Shown here in pieces: positions 25,882 through 34,347 of a stretch of DNA of 64,000 nucleotides (its first letter is position 1; each line of letters opens with the position of its first letter). This DNA comes from Streptomyces camelliae (GTDB taxonomy: Bacteria > Actinomycetota > Actinomycetes > Streptomycetales > Streptomycetaceae), in the NCBI RefSeq assembly GCF_027625935.1, contig NZ_CP115300.1, positions 3,658,001-3,722,000 on the forward strand, given 5' to 3'. The position numbers were made by a program, and so were the translations under genes. Under the pieces are notes generated by a model that did no database searches, was not told the DNA's origin, and worked only from the letters and a program-made list of their open reading frames with translations.

Positions 25882-27403
25882 CGTCCCGGACCTCGTTGGT
25901 GATGCGGGTCGAGATGCGGGCGAGGACGTCGTACGGCAGCCGGGACCAGTCGGCGGTCATGGCGTCCTCGGAGGACACCGGGCGCAGCACGATCGGGTGG
26001 CCGTAGGTGCGGCCGTCGCCCTGGACGCCCACGCTGCGGACGTCGGCGAGCAGGACCACCGGGCACTGCCAGATGTCCCGGTCGAGGCCGGCCGCGGTCA
26101 GCTCCTCGCGGGCGATGGCGTCGGCGTCGCGCAGGAGGTCCAGGCGGTCCTTCGTCACCTCGCCCACGATGCGGATGCCGAGCCCCGGGCCCGGGAACGG
26201 CTGGCGCTGGACGATCTCCTCCGGCAGGCCCAGCTCCTGGCCGACCATCCGGACCTCGTCCTTGAACAGCTTGCGCAGCGGCTCGATCAGCTGGAACTCA
26301 AGGTCCTCGGGGAGGCCGCCGACGTTGTGGTGCGACTTGATGTTGGCGGTGCCGGTGCCGCCGCCGGACTCGACCACGTCGGGGTAGAGCGTGCCCTGGA
26401 CGAGGAACTCGACCGCCGGACCCTCGTCGGCGATGATCTCGGCCTGCGCCTGCTCGAAGACGCGGATGAACTCACGGCCGATGATCTTGCGCTTCTCCTC
26501 GGGCTCCGAGACGCCCTTCAGCGCGGTGAGGAAGCGCTCCTCGGCGTCGACGACGACCAGCTTGACGCCGGTCGCGGCCACGAAGTCCTTCTCGACCTGC
26601 TCGGTCTCGCCCTTGCGCATCAGACCGTGGTCGACGTACACGCAGGTCAGCTGGTCACCGATGGCCCGTGCCACGAGGGCGGCGGCGACGGCGGAGTCCA
26701 CGCCGCCGGACAGGCCGCAGATCGCGCGCTTGTCGCCGACCCGCTCGCGGATCGCGGCGACCTGCTCCTCGATCACGTTGCCGGTCGTCCAGGACGGGGT
26801 GAGGCCCGCGCCGCGGTACAGGAAGTGCTCCAGCACCTGCTGGCCGTGCGTGGAGTGCATGACCTCGGGGTGGTACTGGACGCCGTAGAGCTTCTTGTCG
26901 TCGTTCTCGAACGCGGCGACCGGGACGACGTCCGTGGACGCGGTCACGGTGAAGCCCTCGGGGGCGGCGGAGCAGGCGTCGCCGTGCGACATCCACACGT
27001 GCTGCTCGGCCGGGGTGCCCTCGAAGAGGGTGGAGGAGTTCTTGGAGACGTGCAGGTCGGTACGGCCGTACTCGCGGGCGCCGGTGTTGTCGACGGTGCC
27101 GCCGAGGACCTGCGCCATCAGCTGGAAGCCGTAGCACATGCCGAAGACGGGGACGCCGGCCTCGAAGAGCTCGCGGCCGAGGCGGGGGGCGCCCTCCTCG
27201 TACACCGAGGAGGGGCCGCCGGAGAGGATGATCGCCGCGGGGTTCTTGGCGAGCATCTCCTGGACCGGCATGGTACTCGGCACGATCTCGCTGTAGACCC
27301 GCGCCTCGCGGACGCGACGGGCGATGAGCTGGGCGTACTGCGCGCCGAAGTCGACGACCAGGACGGTGTCGGGGGCGGTGGCAGCGGGGTTCGCTGATGA
27401 CAC
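25823..27403 (-). CDS. guaA: GMP synthase (glutamine-hydrolysing)
   Basis: 526 residues, normal length. The N-terminal class I glutamine amidotransferase has the nucleophile Cys in G-M-C-Y-G-F and a His in V-Q-Y-H-P-E. The ATP-pyrophosphatase domain shows the P-loop S-G-G-V-D-S. The C-terminal dimerisation domain ends K-P-P-G-T-I-E-W-E. It converts XMP, glutamine and ATP to GMP, the step after IMP dehydrogenase (guaB, at 51177 here). Start is GTG 27403 with AGAAGG 7 bases upstream. Divergent from the chorismate mutase leader. Confidence 0.96.
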   Translation of the reverse strand: MSSANPAATAPDTVLVVDFGAQYAQLIARRVREARVYSEIVPSTMPVQEMLAKNPAAIILSGGPSSVYEEGAPRLGRELFEAGVPVFGMCYGFQLMAQVLGGTVDNTGAREYGRTDLHVSKNSSTLFEGTPAEQHVWMSHGDACSAAPEGFTVTASTDVVPVAAFENDDKKLYGVQYHPEVMHSTHGQQVLEHFLYRGAGLTPSWTTGNVIEEQVAAIRERVGDKRAICGLSGGVDSAVAAALVARAIGDQLTCVYVDHGLMRKGETEQVEKDFVAATGVKLVVVDAEERFLTALKGVSEPEEKRKIIGREFIRVFEQAQAEIIADEGPAVEFLVQGTLYPDVVESGGGTGTANIKSHHNVGGLPEDLEFQLIEPLRKLFKDEVRMVGQELGLPEEIVQRQPFPGPGLGIRIVGEVTKDRLDLLRDADAIAREELTAAGLDRDIWQCPVVLLADVRSVGVQGDGRTYGHPIVLRPVSSEDAMTADWSRLPYDVLARISTRITNEVRDVNRVVLDVTSKPPGTIEWE

Positions 27404-27499
27404 GGGGTGCCTTCTGGTGGTCGGGCGGGGGTCTGTGCTCCCGATTCTAACGGGGCGGCCGGGAGCCCTCTCCAGGAGACGACGTGGCATACTGCACGC

Positions 27500-27571
27500 A
27501 TGCTCACGCACTCGACCTTCCTCTTTACCTATGGCATCCGGCCCGCCGGCTGCCATGGTCGTGCTGCTTGA
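27500..27571 (+). CDS. Phe/Tyr-codon leader peptide of chorismate mutase attenuator
   Basis: A 23-codon ORF ahead of the chorismate mutase gene reads [16 protein letters not shown] and ends TGA at 27569-27571. Codons 7, 9 and 11 are Phe, Phe and Tyr, the end products of the branch that chorismate mutase opens. The putative -10 CATACT (27488-27493) ends 6 bases before the ATG, so the peptide would be translated from a leaderless mRNA. Inside the ORF, arms ATGGCATCCGGC (27531-27542) and GCCGGCTGCCAT (27545-27556) form a pause-type hairpin with one mismatch. Arrangement is that of classical ribosome-mediated attenuation. Confidence 0.7.
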   Translation: MLTHSTFLFTYGIRPAGCHGRAA

Positions 27572-27595
27572 GCGAACGCCAAGCGACTTCCCAGG

Positions 27596-27632
27596 CGCCC
27601 CGGGCCGACAAGGCCCGGGGCGTCTGTCGTTC
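27596..27632 (+). terminator. Attenuator terminator before chorismate mutase
   Basis: Arms CGCCCCGGGCC (27596-27606) and GGCCCGGGGCG (27612-27622) form a perfect 11-bp stem around GACAA, followed by T-rich TCTGTCGTTCT. GGCCCG in the leader ORF (27540-27545) could pair with CGGGCC (27601-27606) as a competing antiterminator. Confidence 0.7.
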
Positions 27633-27701
27633 TCCGGGTCCTGTCGTTCCGGGGCACCCGCCTCCCCCCGATGCCAGCGACACCTCCCGAGGAGCCCCGA
27701 C

Positions 27702-27989
27702 ATGACCGCCACCGGCACCGAGACGACCGCCCCCGAGCAGACCACCCCTGAGCAGACCATCGCCGACGCCCGCGAGCGCATCGACGTGCTCGACGACCGG
27801 ATCATCGGCCTCATCCAGGAGCGCATGGCCGTCTCAGCCGTCGTGCAGCAGACCCGGATCGCCTCCGGCGGGCGGCGGGTGCACCTGTCCCGCGAGATGG
27901 AGATCCTCGGCCGCTACCGCGAGGCCCTCGGCAAGCCCGGCACCTCCCTCGCGATGACGCTGCTGGAACTGTCCCGGGGTCGCATCTGA
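27702..27989 (+). CDS. Chorismate mutase (AroQ fold)
   Basis: 95 residues, all helical. The N-terminus is a Thr/Glu-rich tail, then [18 protein letters not shown], a middle Arg cluster and L-G-R-Y-R-E-A-L-G, matching the AroQ-type monofunctional chorismate mutases of actinobacteria. It rearranges chorismate to prephenate for phenylalanine and tyrosine synthesis. ATG 27702 has GAGGAG 7 bases upstream. Transcription appears controlled by the Phe/Tyr leader peptide and terminator just upstream. Small actinobacterial mutases often need a DAHP synthase partner for full activity; whether this one does cannot be told. Confidence 0.88.
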   Translation: MTATGTETTAPEQTTPEQTIADARERIDVLDDRIIGLIQERMAVSAVVQQTRIASGGRRVHLSREMEILGRYREALGKPGTSLAMTLLELSRGRI

Positions 27990-28200
27990 GTTCGATCACC
28001 GTCTCACCCGTACGGCGCGTGACCGGCCCGCGCACCCCTTCGTTGAGCGGGATGTCCGTGCCAGCCAGGGGCGGGCCCGACAGAAACCACGCGTGGCTCG
28101 CTGGAGCGATGAGGCGTACGGGTCGTGCCGTACGCCGTGGGACCTCGCTCCGGGGAAGTGACCGGACGGCAGGGGACAGCAGCCCGGTCACCCAAGAGAA

Positions 28201-28232
28201 CGACAGGCTCCGGGGACGCCCGGAGCCTGTCG
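28201..28232. terminator. 14-bp perfect hairpin after chorismate mutase
   Basis: CGACAGGCTCCGGG (28201-28214) pairs with its complement at 28219-28232 around GACG. On the minus strand the hairpin is followed by T-rich TTCTCTTGGG, so as a terminator it fits minus-strand transcription better than plus. It begins 212 bases beyond the chorismate mutase stop. Confidence 0.5.
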
Positions 28233-28354
28233 GCGGAAAACTGCACATGTGCACCAGTGCCGGGTCCAACGACTGCGGATGCCTTGCCCGTCCAGCACGA
28301 TGCGTAGAAGCCCCACGTCCCCACGCAGGCGACGGCACTGCCGCACCGTCCGGC

Positions 28355-28427
28355 CATCCAAAGACATCCAAAGACATCCAAGACTCGGAAGGGCCCCGCG
28401 GCCTCAGCCCCCGCCGCGGGGCCCTTC
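28355..28427. terminator. 10-bp tandem repeats followed by 15-bp terminator hairpin
   Basis: CATCCAAAGA is repeated twice and a third copy (CATCCAAGAC) follows, 28355-28384. Directly after lies GAAGGGCCCCGCGGC (28388-28402) with its perfect complement at 28413-28427. Together with the hairpin at 28201 these bracket about 150 bases without a gene; a small RNA is possible. I see no protein gene in 27990-28662. Confidence 0.5.
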
Positions 28428-28501
28428 GCGCTGCCCGCACGAATCCGCACGCCCGAGCCGTCGGCGACCGCGACGGCATCCGAATGGGACGCGTTCCGAA
28501 A

Positions 28502-28517
28502 AGTGATCCACATCACA
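28502..28517. promoter_or_regulatory. Crp-like palindrome upstream of LAxTG surface protein
   Basis: AGTGATCCACATCACA matches the TGTGA-N6-TCACA cAMP receptor protein site at 9 of 10 defined bases and the Streptomyces form GTG-N6-GNCAC with A for G. It lies about 145 bases upstream of the surface protein start. Confidence 0.45.
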
Positions 28518-28662
28518 TAGGTAAAGCGCAGGGCAAGTACAACCCTTCACACCGGCCACAGGTCTCCCTTACGCAAACCGAACGGCCACGCCCGCGCCCC
28601 ACACGCGGAGGCCTCCATCTCGTGCTGCCGCACCGCAGCATGCTTGTCCTACAGAGGTCTTC

Positions 28663-29697
28663 ATGAAGCTTCGCCGCGCCATGGTCACCGCGGCCGCGAC
28701 GGCGGTCATAGCCCCGATCGCCCTGCTCTCCGCCCCCGCCGCGTTCGCGGACGAGTCCTCCCCCACCTCGTCCGTGAGCAGCTCGCCCAGCGACTCGTCC
28801 TCCCCCACGGCCGACGACAGCAGCTCGCCCACCGACTCGGTCTCTCCCTCGGACTCCGCCTCCGAGTCCTCCTCGGCCACCCCGAGCGACAGTGCGAGCA
28901 CGTCCGCCTCCGCCACCCCGAGCGACAGCGCGAGCACGTCCGCGTCGGCCTCGCCGACCCAGAGCGCCGCGCCCACCGCCGAGCCCAGCGACTGCCCGGT
29001 CGACGGCAACATGGTCGACCCCGACTCGCAGCTGAGCATCGACATCTCCGGCCTGCCCGGCAAGATCGTCGCGGGCAGCGGCTGGCACAACTTCACGATG
29101 ACGGCCGCCAACCACAGCGACCAGTCGCTCGGCACCGTGCAGTGGCTCGCGACCGTCGACAACGACACGGCGAGCGACAACGAGAAGGACTGGCTGAGCA
29201 CCTACGCCAAGCTGGAGTACTTCAACCCCAAGACCAAGGCCTGGGAGTCCATGGCCGACGAGATCGGCAACGGCCTCTACTTCGGCACGACGCCGCTCGG
29301 TCTCAAGCAGACGGTCGGCATCAAGCTGCGGGTCGACATCACCGCGCAGGCCCCGGCCGGCGACGGCTTCAGCATGGGCTTCGGCGGTTACGTCGACCAG
29401 CAGAAGAACTGCGTGCACAGCGCGTTCGGCTTCTACGACTTCACCGTGCTCAAGCCCGGCAGCAGCAACCCGAACCCGGGCCAGGCCAAGCCCGGCAAGG
29501 GCACGAAGCCGGCCGGCGGCAAGGAGCCGCAGGGCGGTGCCACCGAGATCGAGCCCACCGGCACCCTCGCGCACACCGGTTCCAGCTCCATGCTGCCGAC
29601 CATCGGTCTCGTCGGCGGTGTCGCCGTCGTCGTCGGCGCCGGAGCGGTGTTCGCCGTGCGCCGCCGCAAGGGCGCCGGTTCGGACGCCGCCGCGTAA
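28663..29697 (+). CDS. Sortase-anchored LAxTG surface protein
   Basis: 344 residues. Cleavable Sec signal (M-K-L-R-R-A-M-V, hydrophobic core, A-F-A-D), then a Ser/Thr/Asp/Pro-rich low-complexity stalk of ~85 residues containing a duplicated S-A-T-P-S-D-S-A-S-T unit. A compact extracellular domain (about 110-265) follows, with two Cys residues far apart, then a Pro/Lys linker. The C-terminal sorting signal is L-A-H-T-G, a hydrophobic helix and R-R-R-K, which fits the LAxTG motif of class E sortases that anchor chaplins and other proteins to actinobacterial walls. No sortase gene is in the window. AGAGG precedes the ATG. Confidence 0.88.
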   Translation: MKLRRAMVTAAATAVIAPIALLSAPAAFADESSPTSSVSSSPSDSSSPTADDSSSPTDSVSPSDSASESSSATPSDSASTSASATPSDSASTSASASPTQSAAPTAEPSDCPVDGNMVDPDSQLSIDISGLPGKIVAGSGWHNFTMTAANHSDQSLGTVQWLATVDNDTASDNEKDWLSTYAKLEYFNPKTKAWESMADEIGNGLYFGTTPLGLKQTVGIKLRVDITAQAPAGDGFSMGFGGYVDQQKNCVHSAFGFYDFTVLKPGSSNPNPGQAKPGKGTKPAGGKEPQGGATEIEPTGTLAHTGSSSMLPTIGLVGGVAVVVGAGAVFAVRRRKGAGSDAAA

Positions 29698-29744
29698 GCG
29701 CGTCACGCACACCGGGCGGGAACGGCGGCCGTCGTTCCCGCCCC

Positions 29745-29788
29745 GCCGAAGGGGCCTGCGCCAGGAGGGGGGCGCAGGCCCCTTCGGC
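29745..29788. terminator. Bidirectional terminator, 18-bp stem
   Basis: GCCGAAGGGGCCTGCGCC (29745-29762) and its exact complement (29771-29788) flank an 8-base loop between the convergent surface protein and GMC oxidoreductase genes. Confidence 0.8.
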
Positions 29789-29798
29789 ATGCGCCGGG

Positions 29799-31577
29799 TC
29801 ACTGCTTCTTCGGCACCGCCGGAATCCCCAGGAACGGCAGGCGCAGGGCGCCGAACGCCTCCTCCGGGACCGCCGGGGAGTTGGGCCGCACCGGCTTCAG
29901 CCGCTCGTACGCCGCTCCCGGCGCCGGACGCGGATCCTCCTCGCCCTTGTTGGGCCAGAACGACATCGCGCGCTCGGCCTGCGCGGTGATCGTCAGCGAG
30001 GGGTTCACGCCCAGGTTCGCCGAGACCGCGGCGCCGTCCACGACCGAGATGCCGGGGTGGCCGTAGAGGCGGTGGTACGGGTCGATCACGCCGGTCTCCG
30101 CCGAGTCGCCGATGGGGCAGCCGCCGAGGAAGTGCGCGGTCAGCGGGGTGCCCATCAGCTCGCCGACGTTGCTGCCCGCGAAACCGTTGATCTCGGCGGC
30201 GAGCGCGCTCGCGGCCTGAGTCGCGGCCTTGATCTGCTTGGGGTTGGGGGCGCCGTGGCCCTGGCGGGCGGTCAGCAGGCCCTTGCCGACGCCGTCCGGT
30301 TTCAGATACGTCGTCAGCGAGTTGTCCAGCGACTGCATGACCAGGCCGATGATGGTCCGCTCCGACCAGCGGCGGTTGGACAGGGAGCGGGCGACCAGGA
30401 GCGGGTGCCGGGCCGCGTTCGCCAGCCAGGCCAGCGCGCGTGAGGAGCCCTCGGCGTACGGCACCTGGAGGATCGACAGGCCGCCCATCGCGTTGGAGCC
30501 CTTGCCGTAGCGGACCGGCTCGATGTGGGTGTTCTCGTCCGGGTGGATCGAGGACGTGATGGCGACACCCTGGGTGAAGTCGGCCTTCACCGTGCCGTGC
30601 GCCCTGCGGTAGCGGCGGTCGTCGGTCTGCGCGCCCACCAGCGCCTCGGAGTTGGTACGGGTCAGCTCGCCCAGCCGCTTCGACAGATACGGCAGCTGGC
30701 CGCCCGTCTTCATGCGGTGCAGCAGGGTCTGGGTGCCGTAGGTGCCGGCCGCGAGGACGACCTTCCGGGCGGTGAAGAGACGGCCCTCGCCCTTCTTCTT
30801 CCGGTCCGTCGGCAGGGTCGCCACCGCGTAGCCGCCGCGCGAGTCGTCCGTGACGGACACGACCGTCGTCAGCGGGTGGACCACCGCGCCCGCCTGCTGG
30901 GCGAGGTGGAGGTAGTTCTCGTTGAGGGTGTTCTTCGCGCCGTGCCGGCAGCCGGTCATGCACTCACCGCACTCGGTGCACGCCCTGCGCTCCGGGCCCG
31001 CCCCGCCGAAGTACGGGTCCGCCACCGGCTCCCCCGGGCCCGCCTTCGCCGTGCCGTCGGCGTCCTTGCCGTCGCCGAAGAACACGCCGACCGGGGCCAG
31101 GTGGAAGGTGTCGCCGACGCCCATCCGCTGGGCCGCCGCCTTCAGGTGCACGTCGGACGGCGTCATGGTCGGGTTCAGCCGGACACCGAGCATGCGCTGG
31201 GCCTGGTCGTAGTACGGCTTCAGCTCCTCCTGCCAGTCGGTGATGTCCTTCCACTGCGGATCCTCGAAGAAGGCCTTCGGCGGTACGTAGAGGGTGTTGG
31301 CGTAGTTCAGCGAGCCGCCGCCCACGCCCGCGCCGGCCAGCACCATCACGTTGCCCAGCAGATGGATCCGCTGGATGCCGTACAGGCCGAGTTTCGGGGC
31401 CCAGAGGTAGTTCTTGAGGTCCCAGGAGTTCTTGGGGAGGGTTTCGCGGGTGAAACGGCGGCCGGCTTCCAGGACACCTACGCGGTAGCCCTTTTCCGTG
31501 AGGCGAAGGGCGGTGACGGAACCGCCGAAGCCGGAGCCGACGACGATCACGTCGTAGTCATAGGTGTCCTGTGACAC
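29799..31577 (-). CDS. GMC family oxidoreductase (cholesterol oxidase-like)
   Basis: 592 residues. The FAD-binding Rossmann motif V-V-G-S-G-F-G-G is at residues 12-19; A-G-A-G-V-G-G-G-S-L-N-Y-A is the second GMC signature. A Cys cluster C-T-E-C-G-E-C-M-T-G-C near residue 205 resembles an iron-sulfur or metal ligand set, which is typical of the bacterial GMC/cholesterol oxidase-like dehydrogenase group. The C-terminal H-F-L-G-G-C-P and N-P-S-L-T-I-T-A-Q-A-E-R-A carry the active-site His and Asn. There is no Tat or Sec signal, so it is cytoplasmic. Follows the succinate semialdehyde dehydrogenase gene by 41 bases and is likely co-transcribed. Substrate not determined. Confidence 0.9.
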   Translation of the reverse strand: MSQDTYDYDVIVVGSGFGGSVTALRLTEKGYRVGVLEAGRRFTRETLPKNSWDLKNYLWAPKLGLYGIQRIHLLGNVMVLAGAGVGGGSLNYANTLYVPPKAFFEDPQWKDITDWQEELKPYYDQAQRMLGVRLNPTMTPSDVHLKAAAQRMGVGDTFHLAPVGVFFGDGKDADGTAKAGPGEPVADPYFGGAGPERRACTECGECMTGCRHGAKNTLNENYLHLAQQAGAVVHPLTTVVSVTDDSRGGYAVATLPTDRKKKGEGRLFTARKVVLAAGTYGTQTLLHRMKTGGQLPYLSKRLGELTRTNSEALVGAQTDDRRYRRAHGTVKADFTQGVAITSSIHPDENTHIEPVRYGKGSNAMGGLSILQVPYAEGSSRALAWLANAARHPLLVARSLSNRRWSERTIIGLVMQSLDNSLTTYLKPDGVGKGLLTARQGHGAPNPKQIKAATQAASALAAEINGFAGSNVGELMGTPLTAHFLGGCPIGDSAETGVIDPYHRLYGHPGISVVDGAAVSANLGVNPSLTITAQAERAMSFWPNKGEEDPRPAPGAAYERLKPVRPNSPAVPEEAFGALRLPFLGIPAVPKKQ

Positions 31578-31618
31578 GTGCTCTCCTCGTTGAGAACGGG
31601 TGTTCCTGACAGGTGTTC

Positions 31619-33232
31619 CTACTTGAAGCGGAACGCCTTCATCAGCTTCAGGCTCCGGCTCATGAACGCCGCGTACTTCGCGTCGTCCATCCCCAGCGAC
31701 GGCGCCATCGGCAGCAGTCGCTGCTGGGCCACGGTCTGGGCCTCGGTGTACTTGAGGATGCCCTCGGAGCCGTGCCGGCGGCCGAGACCGGAGTCCTTCA
31801 TGCCGCCCATCGGGGACTGGACGCTGCCGTAGGCGGGCGCGTAGCCCTCGTTGACGTTGACCGTGCCGGTGCGCAGCCGGGCGGCGACCTCGCGGCCGCG
31901 CCGGGCGCTGGTCGTCCAGACCGACGCATTGAGGCCGTACGGTGTGGCGTTGGCGCGCTCGACGGCCTCATCGTCGGAGGAGAAGCGGTAGATGGAGACG
32001 ACCGGGCCGAAGGTCTCCTCCTCGCAGACGGACATGGAGTCCTCGACGCCGTCGAGGATGGTGGGCTCGAAGAAGTACGGGCCGATGTCCGGCCGGGCCA
32101 CCCCGCCCGCGACGAGCCTCGCGCCCTTCGCCACGGCCTCCTCCACATGCCGCTCCACGGTCTTCAGCTGCCGCTCGCCCACCAGCGAACCCATGTCGGC
32201 GCCGTAGGCGAGGGAGTTGCCGAGCCGCATGGCCTTGGTGCGGGCGGCGAAGCGCTCCAGGAAGGCGTCGGCGACCGACTCGTGGACGTAGAGCCGCTCG
32301 ATGGAGATGCAGAGCTGTCCGGCGGAGGAGAAGCAGGCGCGTACGGCACCGGCGGCGGCCTTCTCGATGTCGGCGTCGTCCAGTACCAGCATGGCGTTCT
32401 TGCCGCCGAGTTCGAGGGAGACGCCGACCAGGCGGGCCGCCGCGCCCTGCGCGACCTCGCGCCCCGTGCGGGTGGAGCCCGTGAAGGAGACGTAGTCGGC
32501 GTGCTTGACGACCTCGGGGCCGACGACCGGGCCCTCGCCGAGCACGACCTGGAAGACGCCCTCGGGCAGGCCCGCCTCGATCAGCAGGTCACGCGCCCAC
32601 AGCGCGGTCAGGCAGGTCTCCGTGTCCGGCTTCATCACCACCGCGTTGCCGGCCGCGAAGGCGGGCAGCGCGTCGCCGACGGACAGTTCCAGGGGGTAGT
32701 TCCAGGGGGCGATCTGGCCCACGACCCCGCGCGGGTGGCGCAGTTCGGTGACCTTCGTGAGGGTGGGGACGGCGCCGGTGTGCCGCTTCGGCTTCAGGTA
32801 CGAGGGCGCTGTGCGGCCGTAGTGGCGGGCCGCGACGGCAACGGCCTGCACCTCCTCGTGCGCGTGCAGCCGGGCCTTGCCGGTCTCCAGCTGGATGAGG
32901 TCGAGGACCTCGGCCTGCCGCTGGAGCACCAGGTCGTGGAAGCGCAGCAGGACGGCGGCGCGCTGCCGCACCGGGGTCCTCTCCCACACGGCCTGCGCGG
33001 CGCGGGCGGCTTCGAACGCCTGCCGCACGTCCTCGGGGGTGGACTCGGGCAGGTCGGCCAGCTTCTCGCCGGTGAACGGGGTGTGGTTGGCGGTCCGGCC
33101 GGAACCGGCCACGCCCTTGGTGAGCCGGGCCACCAGTTCCGGGGTGACCACGTCGGCGGCGGTGCGGGCGCCCTCGGGGGCGGGCGCGAGGGGGTTGGTA
33201 CCGGCGATGTCCGAGGCCTGCGTGTCCGTCAT
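31619..33232 (-). CDS. Succinate-semialdehyde dehydrogenase (NAD(P)+)
   Basis: 537-residue aldehyde dehydrogenase. Catalytic Glu is in L-E-L-G-G-K-N and the nucleophile Cys in S-S-A-G-Q-L-C. The cofactor segment P-W-N-Y-P and the F-T-G-S-T-R-T-G loop are present. Overall sequence is close to the actinobacterial GabD2-type succinate-semialdehyde dehydrogenases, oxidising succinic semialdehyde to succinate. It forms a putative operon with the GMC oxidoreductase, which could supply an aldehyde. The upstream 24-bp palindrome at 33303 is a likely operator. Confidence 0.87.
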   Translation of the reverse strand: MTDTQASDIAGTNPLAPAPEGARTAADVVTPELVARLTKGVAGSGRTANHTPFTGEKLADLPESTPEDVRQAFEAARAAQAVWERTPVRQRAAVLLRFHDLVLQRQAEVLDLIQLETGKARLHAHEEVQAVAVAARHYGRTAPSYLKPKRHTGAVPTLTKVTELRHPRGVVGQIAPWNYPLELSVGDALPAFAAGNAVVMKPDTETCLTALWARDLLIEAGLPEGVFQVVLGEGPVVGPEVVKHADYVSFTGSTRTGREVAQGAAARLVGVSLELGGKNAMLVLDDADIEKAAAGAVRACFSSAGQLCISIERLYVHESVADAFLERFAARTKAMRLGNSLAYGADMGSLVGERQLKTVERHVEEAVAKGARLVAGGVARPDIGPYFFEPTILDGVEDSMSVCEEETFGPVVSIYRFSSDDEAVERANATPYGLNASVWTTSARRGREVAARLRTGTVNVNEGYAPAYGSVQSPMGGMKDSGLGRRHGSEGILKYTEAQTVAQQRLLPMAPSLGMDDAKYAAFMSRSLKLMKAFRFK

Positions 33233-33302
33233 GAGGCGCAGGGTATGCCGGAGCGAACGCTTTGTGTACCCGTCGGTAACGGGGATTCACGGACTGCTCA
33301 CA

Positions 33303-33326
33303 CACTGCCAGTGATCACTGGCAGTG
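33303..33326. promoter_or_regulatory. 24-bp perfect palindrome before SSADH operon
   Basis: CACTGCCAGTGA joined to its exact complement gives 24 symmetric bases, 71 bases upstream of the dehydrogenase ATG. It has the size of a TetR or GntR family operator. No regulator gene is adjacent, so the binder is likely encoded elsewhere. Confidence 0.55.
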
Positions 33327-33379
33327 AATGTGCTGATCAGGGCGTTGACAGCCATCCGGCATCCGGCCGAACAGAACGA

Positions 33380-34276
33380 TCATTCGAGTCCGGCTTTTTT
33401 CGCCAGGAGCAGGCCGAGCGCCGTGCGGGGGGTGCGGCGGCGGGGGTCGGGGGCGGGTACGACCTCCGGAGCGGGGGCCGGCCGCGCGGGTTCCGGCACT
33501 GGCGCCGGCGCGGGTTCCGGTACGTCGGGGAGCCCGAGGTGGTCCCGGAGTGCCGCCGCGACCTCGGCCGCGCCGGGGCGGGCCGCCGGCTCGTCGGCCT
33601 GCAGCCGGTCCAGCAGCGGGCCGAGCGTGCCCAGCCGTACCGGGTCCGGGTCCCCCACCGCGGCCCGCAGCAGCGCGCCCAGGGACCACAGGTCGGAGGC
33701 CGGTCCGGCGCCGGGGCCCGCGGTGCGCTCGGGGGCGACGAATCCGGCGGGCGCGTCCGCCGGATGGCCGTCGCCGGTCCCGAAGTCGGTGACGACCACC
33801 CGTCCCGTACCGGACTCCAGCAGCACGTTGGCCGGCTTGACGTTCCGGTGCACGATGCCGACGGCGTGCGCGGCACGCAGGGCACCGAGGACGGCGAGCC
33901 CGATCCGGGCGGCCTCGGCGGGCGGCAGCGGCCCGCGCAGCAGCACCTCGCGCAGCGACTCGCCCTCCACCAACTCCATGACGATCCAGGGGACTTGACC
34001 CTCGGTGACGACGTCCAGCACGGTGACGGCAGACGGGTGACGCACCCGGGAGGCAGCCCTGGCCTCCGTGTACAGCCGGTGTGCGACACGGCGGCTGTCC
34101 TCGTCGTCGGCCGGATCGCCGGGCAGCAGCGGCTCCTTGAGGGCGACCTCGCCGCGCCCTTGCTCGTCCCGGGCCCGCCACACCGTTCCGGTCGGCCCGG
34201 ACCCGAGGCGCCCGGCGAGCCGGTAGCGGCCACCGATCAGACGTACGCCGGGCGGGTGTTCGCCGTCTCCAGTCAT
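33380..34276 (-). CDS. Ser/Thr kinase-fold protein, HRN variant without membrane segment
   Basis: 298 residues. Kinase fold with Lys47 (V-A-L-K), D-F-G at 164-166 and the ATP-loop G-S-G-P-T-G-T-V. The catalytic loop reads H143-R144-N145-V-K-P-A-N, with Asn in place of the catalytic Asp, so it is probably inactive or weakly active. The C-terminal tail is Pro/Ala-rich with no membrane helix or extracellular domain, unlike the neighbouring kinases. First member of the six-gene kinase block; the ATG has no clear ribosome site and may be leaderless. It may act as a scaffold or pseudokinase regulator. Confidence 0.87.
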   Translation of the reverse strand: MTGDGEHPPGVRLIGGRYRLAGRLGSGPTGTVWRARDEQGRGEVALKEPLLPGDPADDEDSRRVAHRLYTEARAASRVRHPSAVTVLDVVTEGQVPWIVMELVEGESLREVLLRGPLPPAEAARIGLAVLGALRAAHAVGIVHRNVKPANVLLESGTGRVVVTDFGTGDGHPADAPAGFVAPERTAGPGAGPASDLWSLGALLRAAVGDPDPVRLGTLGPLLDRLQADEPAARPGAAEVAAALRDHLGLPDVPEPAPAPVPEPARPAPAPEVVPAPDPRRRTPRTALGLLLAKKAGLE

Positions 34277-34347
34277 GTCACATGAGTACCGTGCGCACCA
34301 CGCCGTTGTCGAAGCGGGCGGTCATCCTCCCTTTCGGAGGGGGCACT

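Noticed and set aside
27990..28662. Search for tRNA genes in this and other gaps
   Set aside because: No GTTCRA T-arm with a paired acceptor stem was seen.
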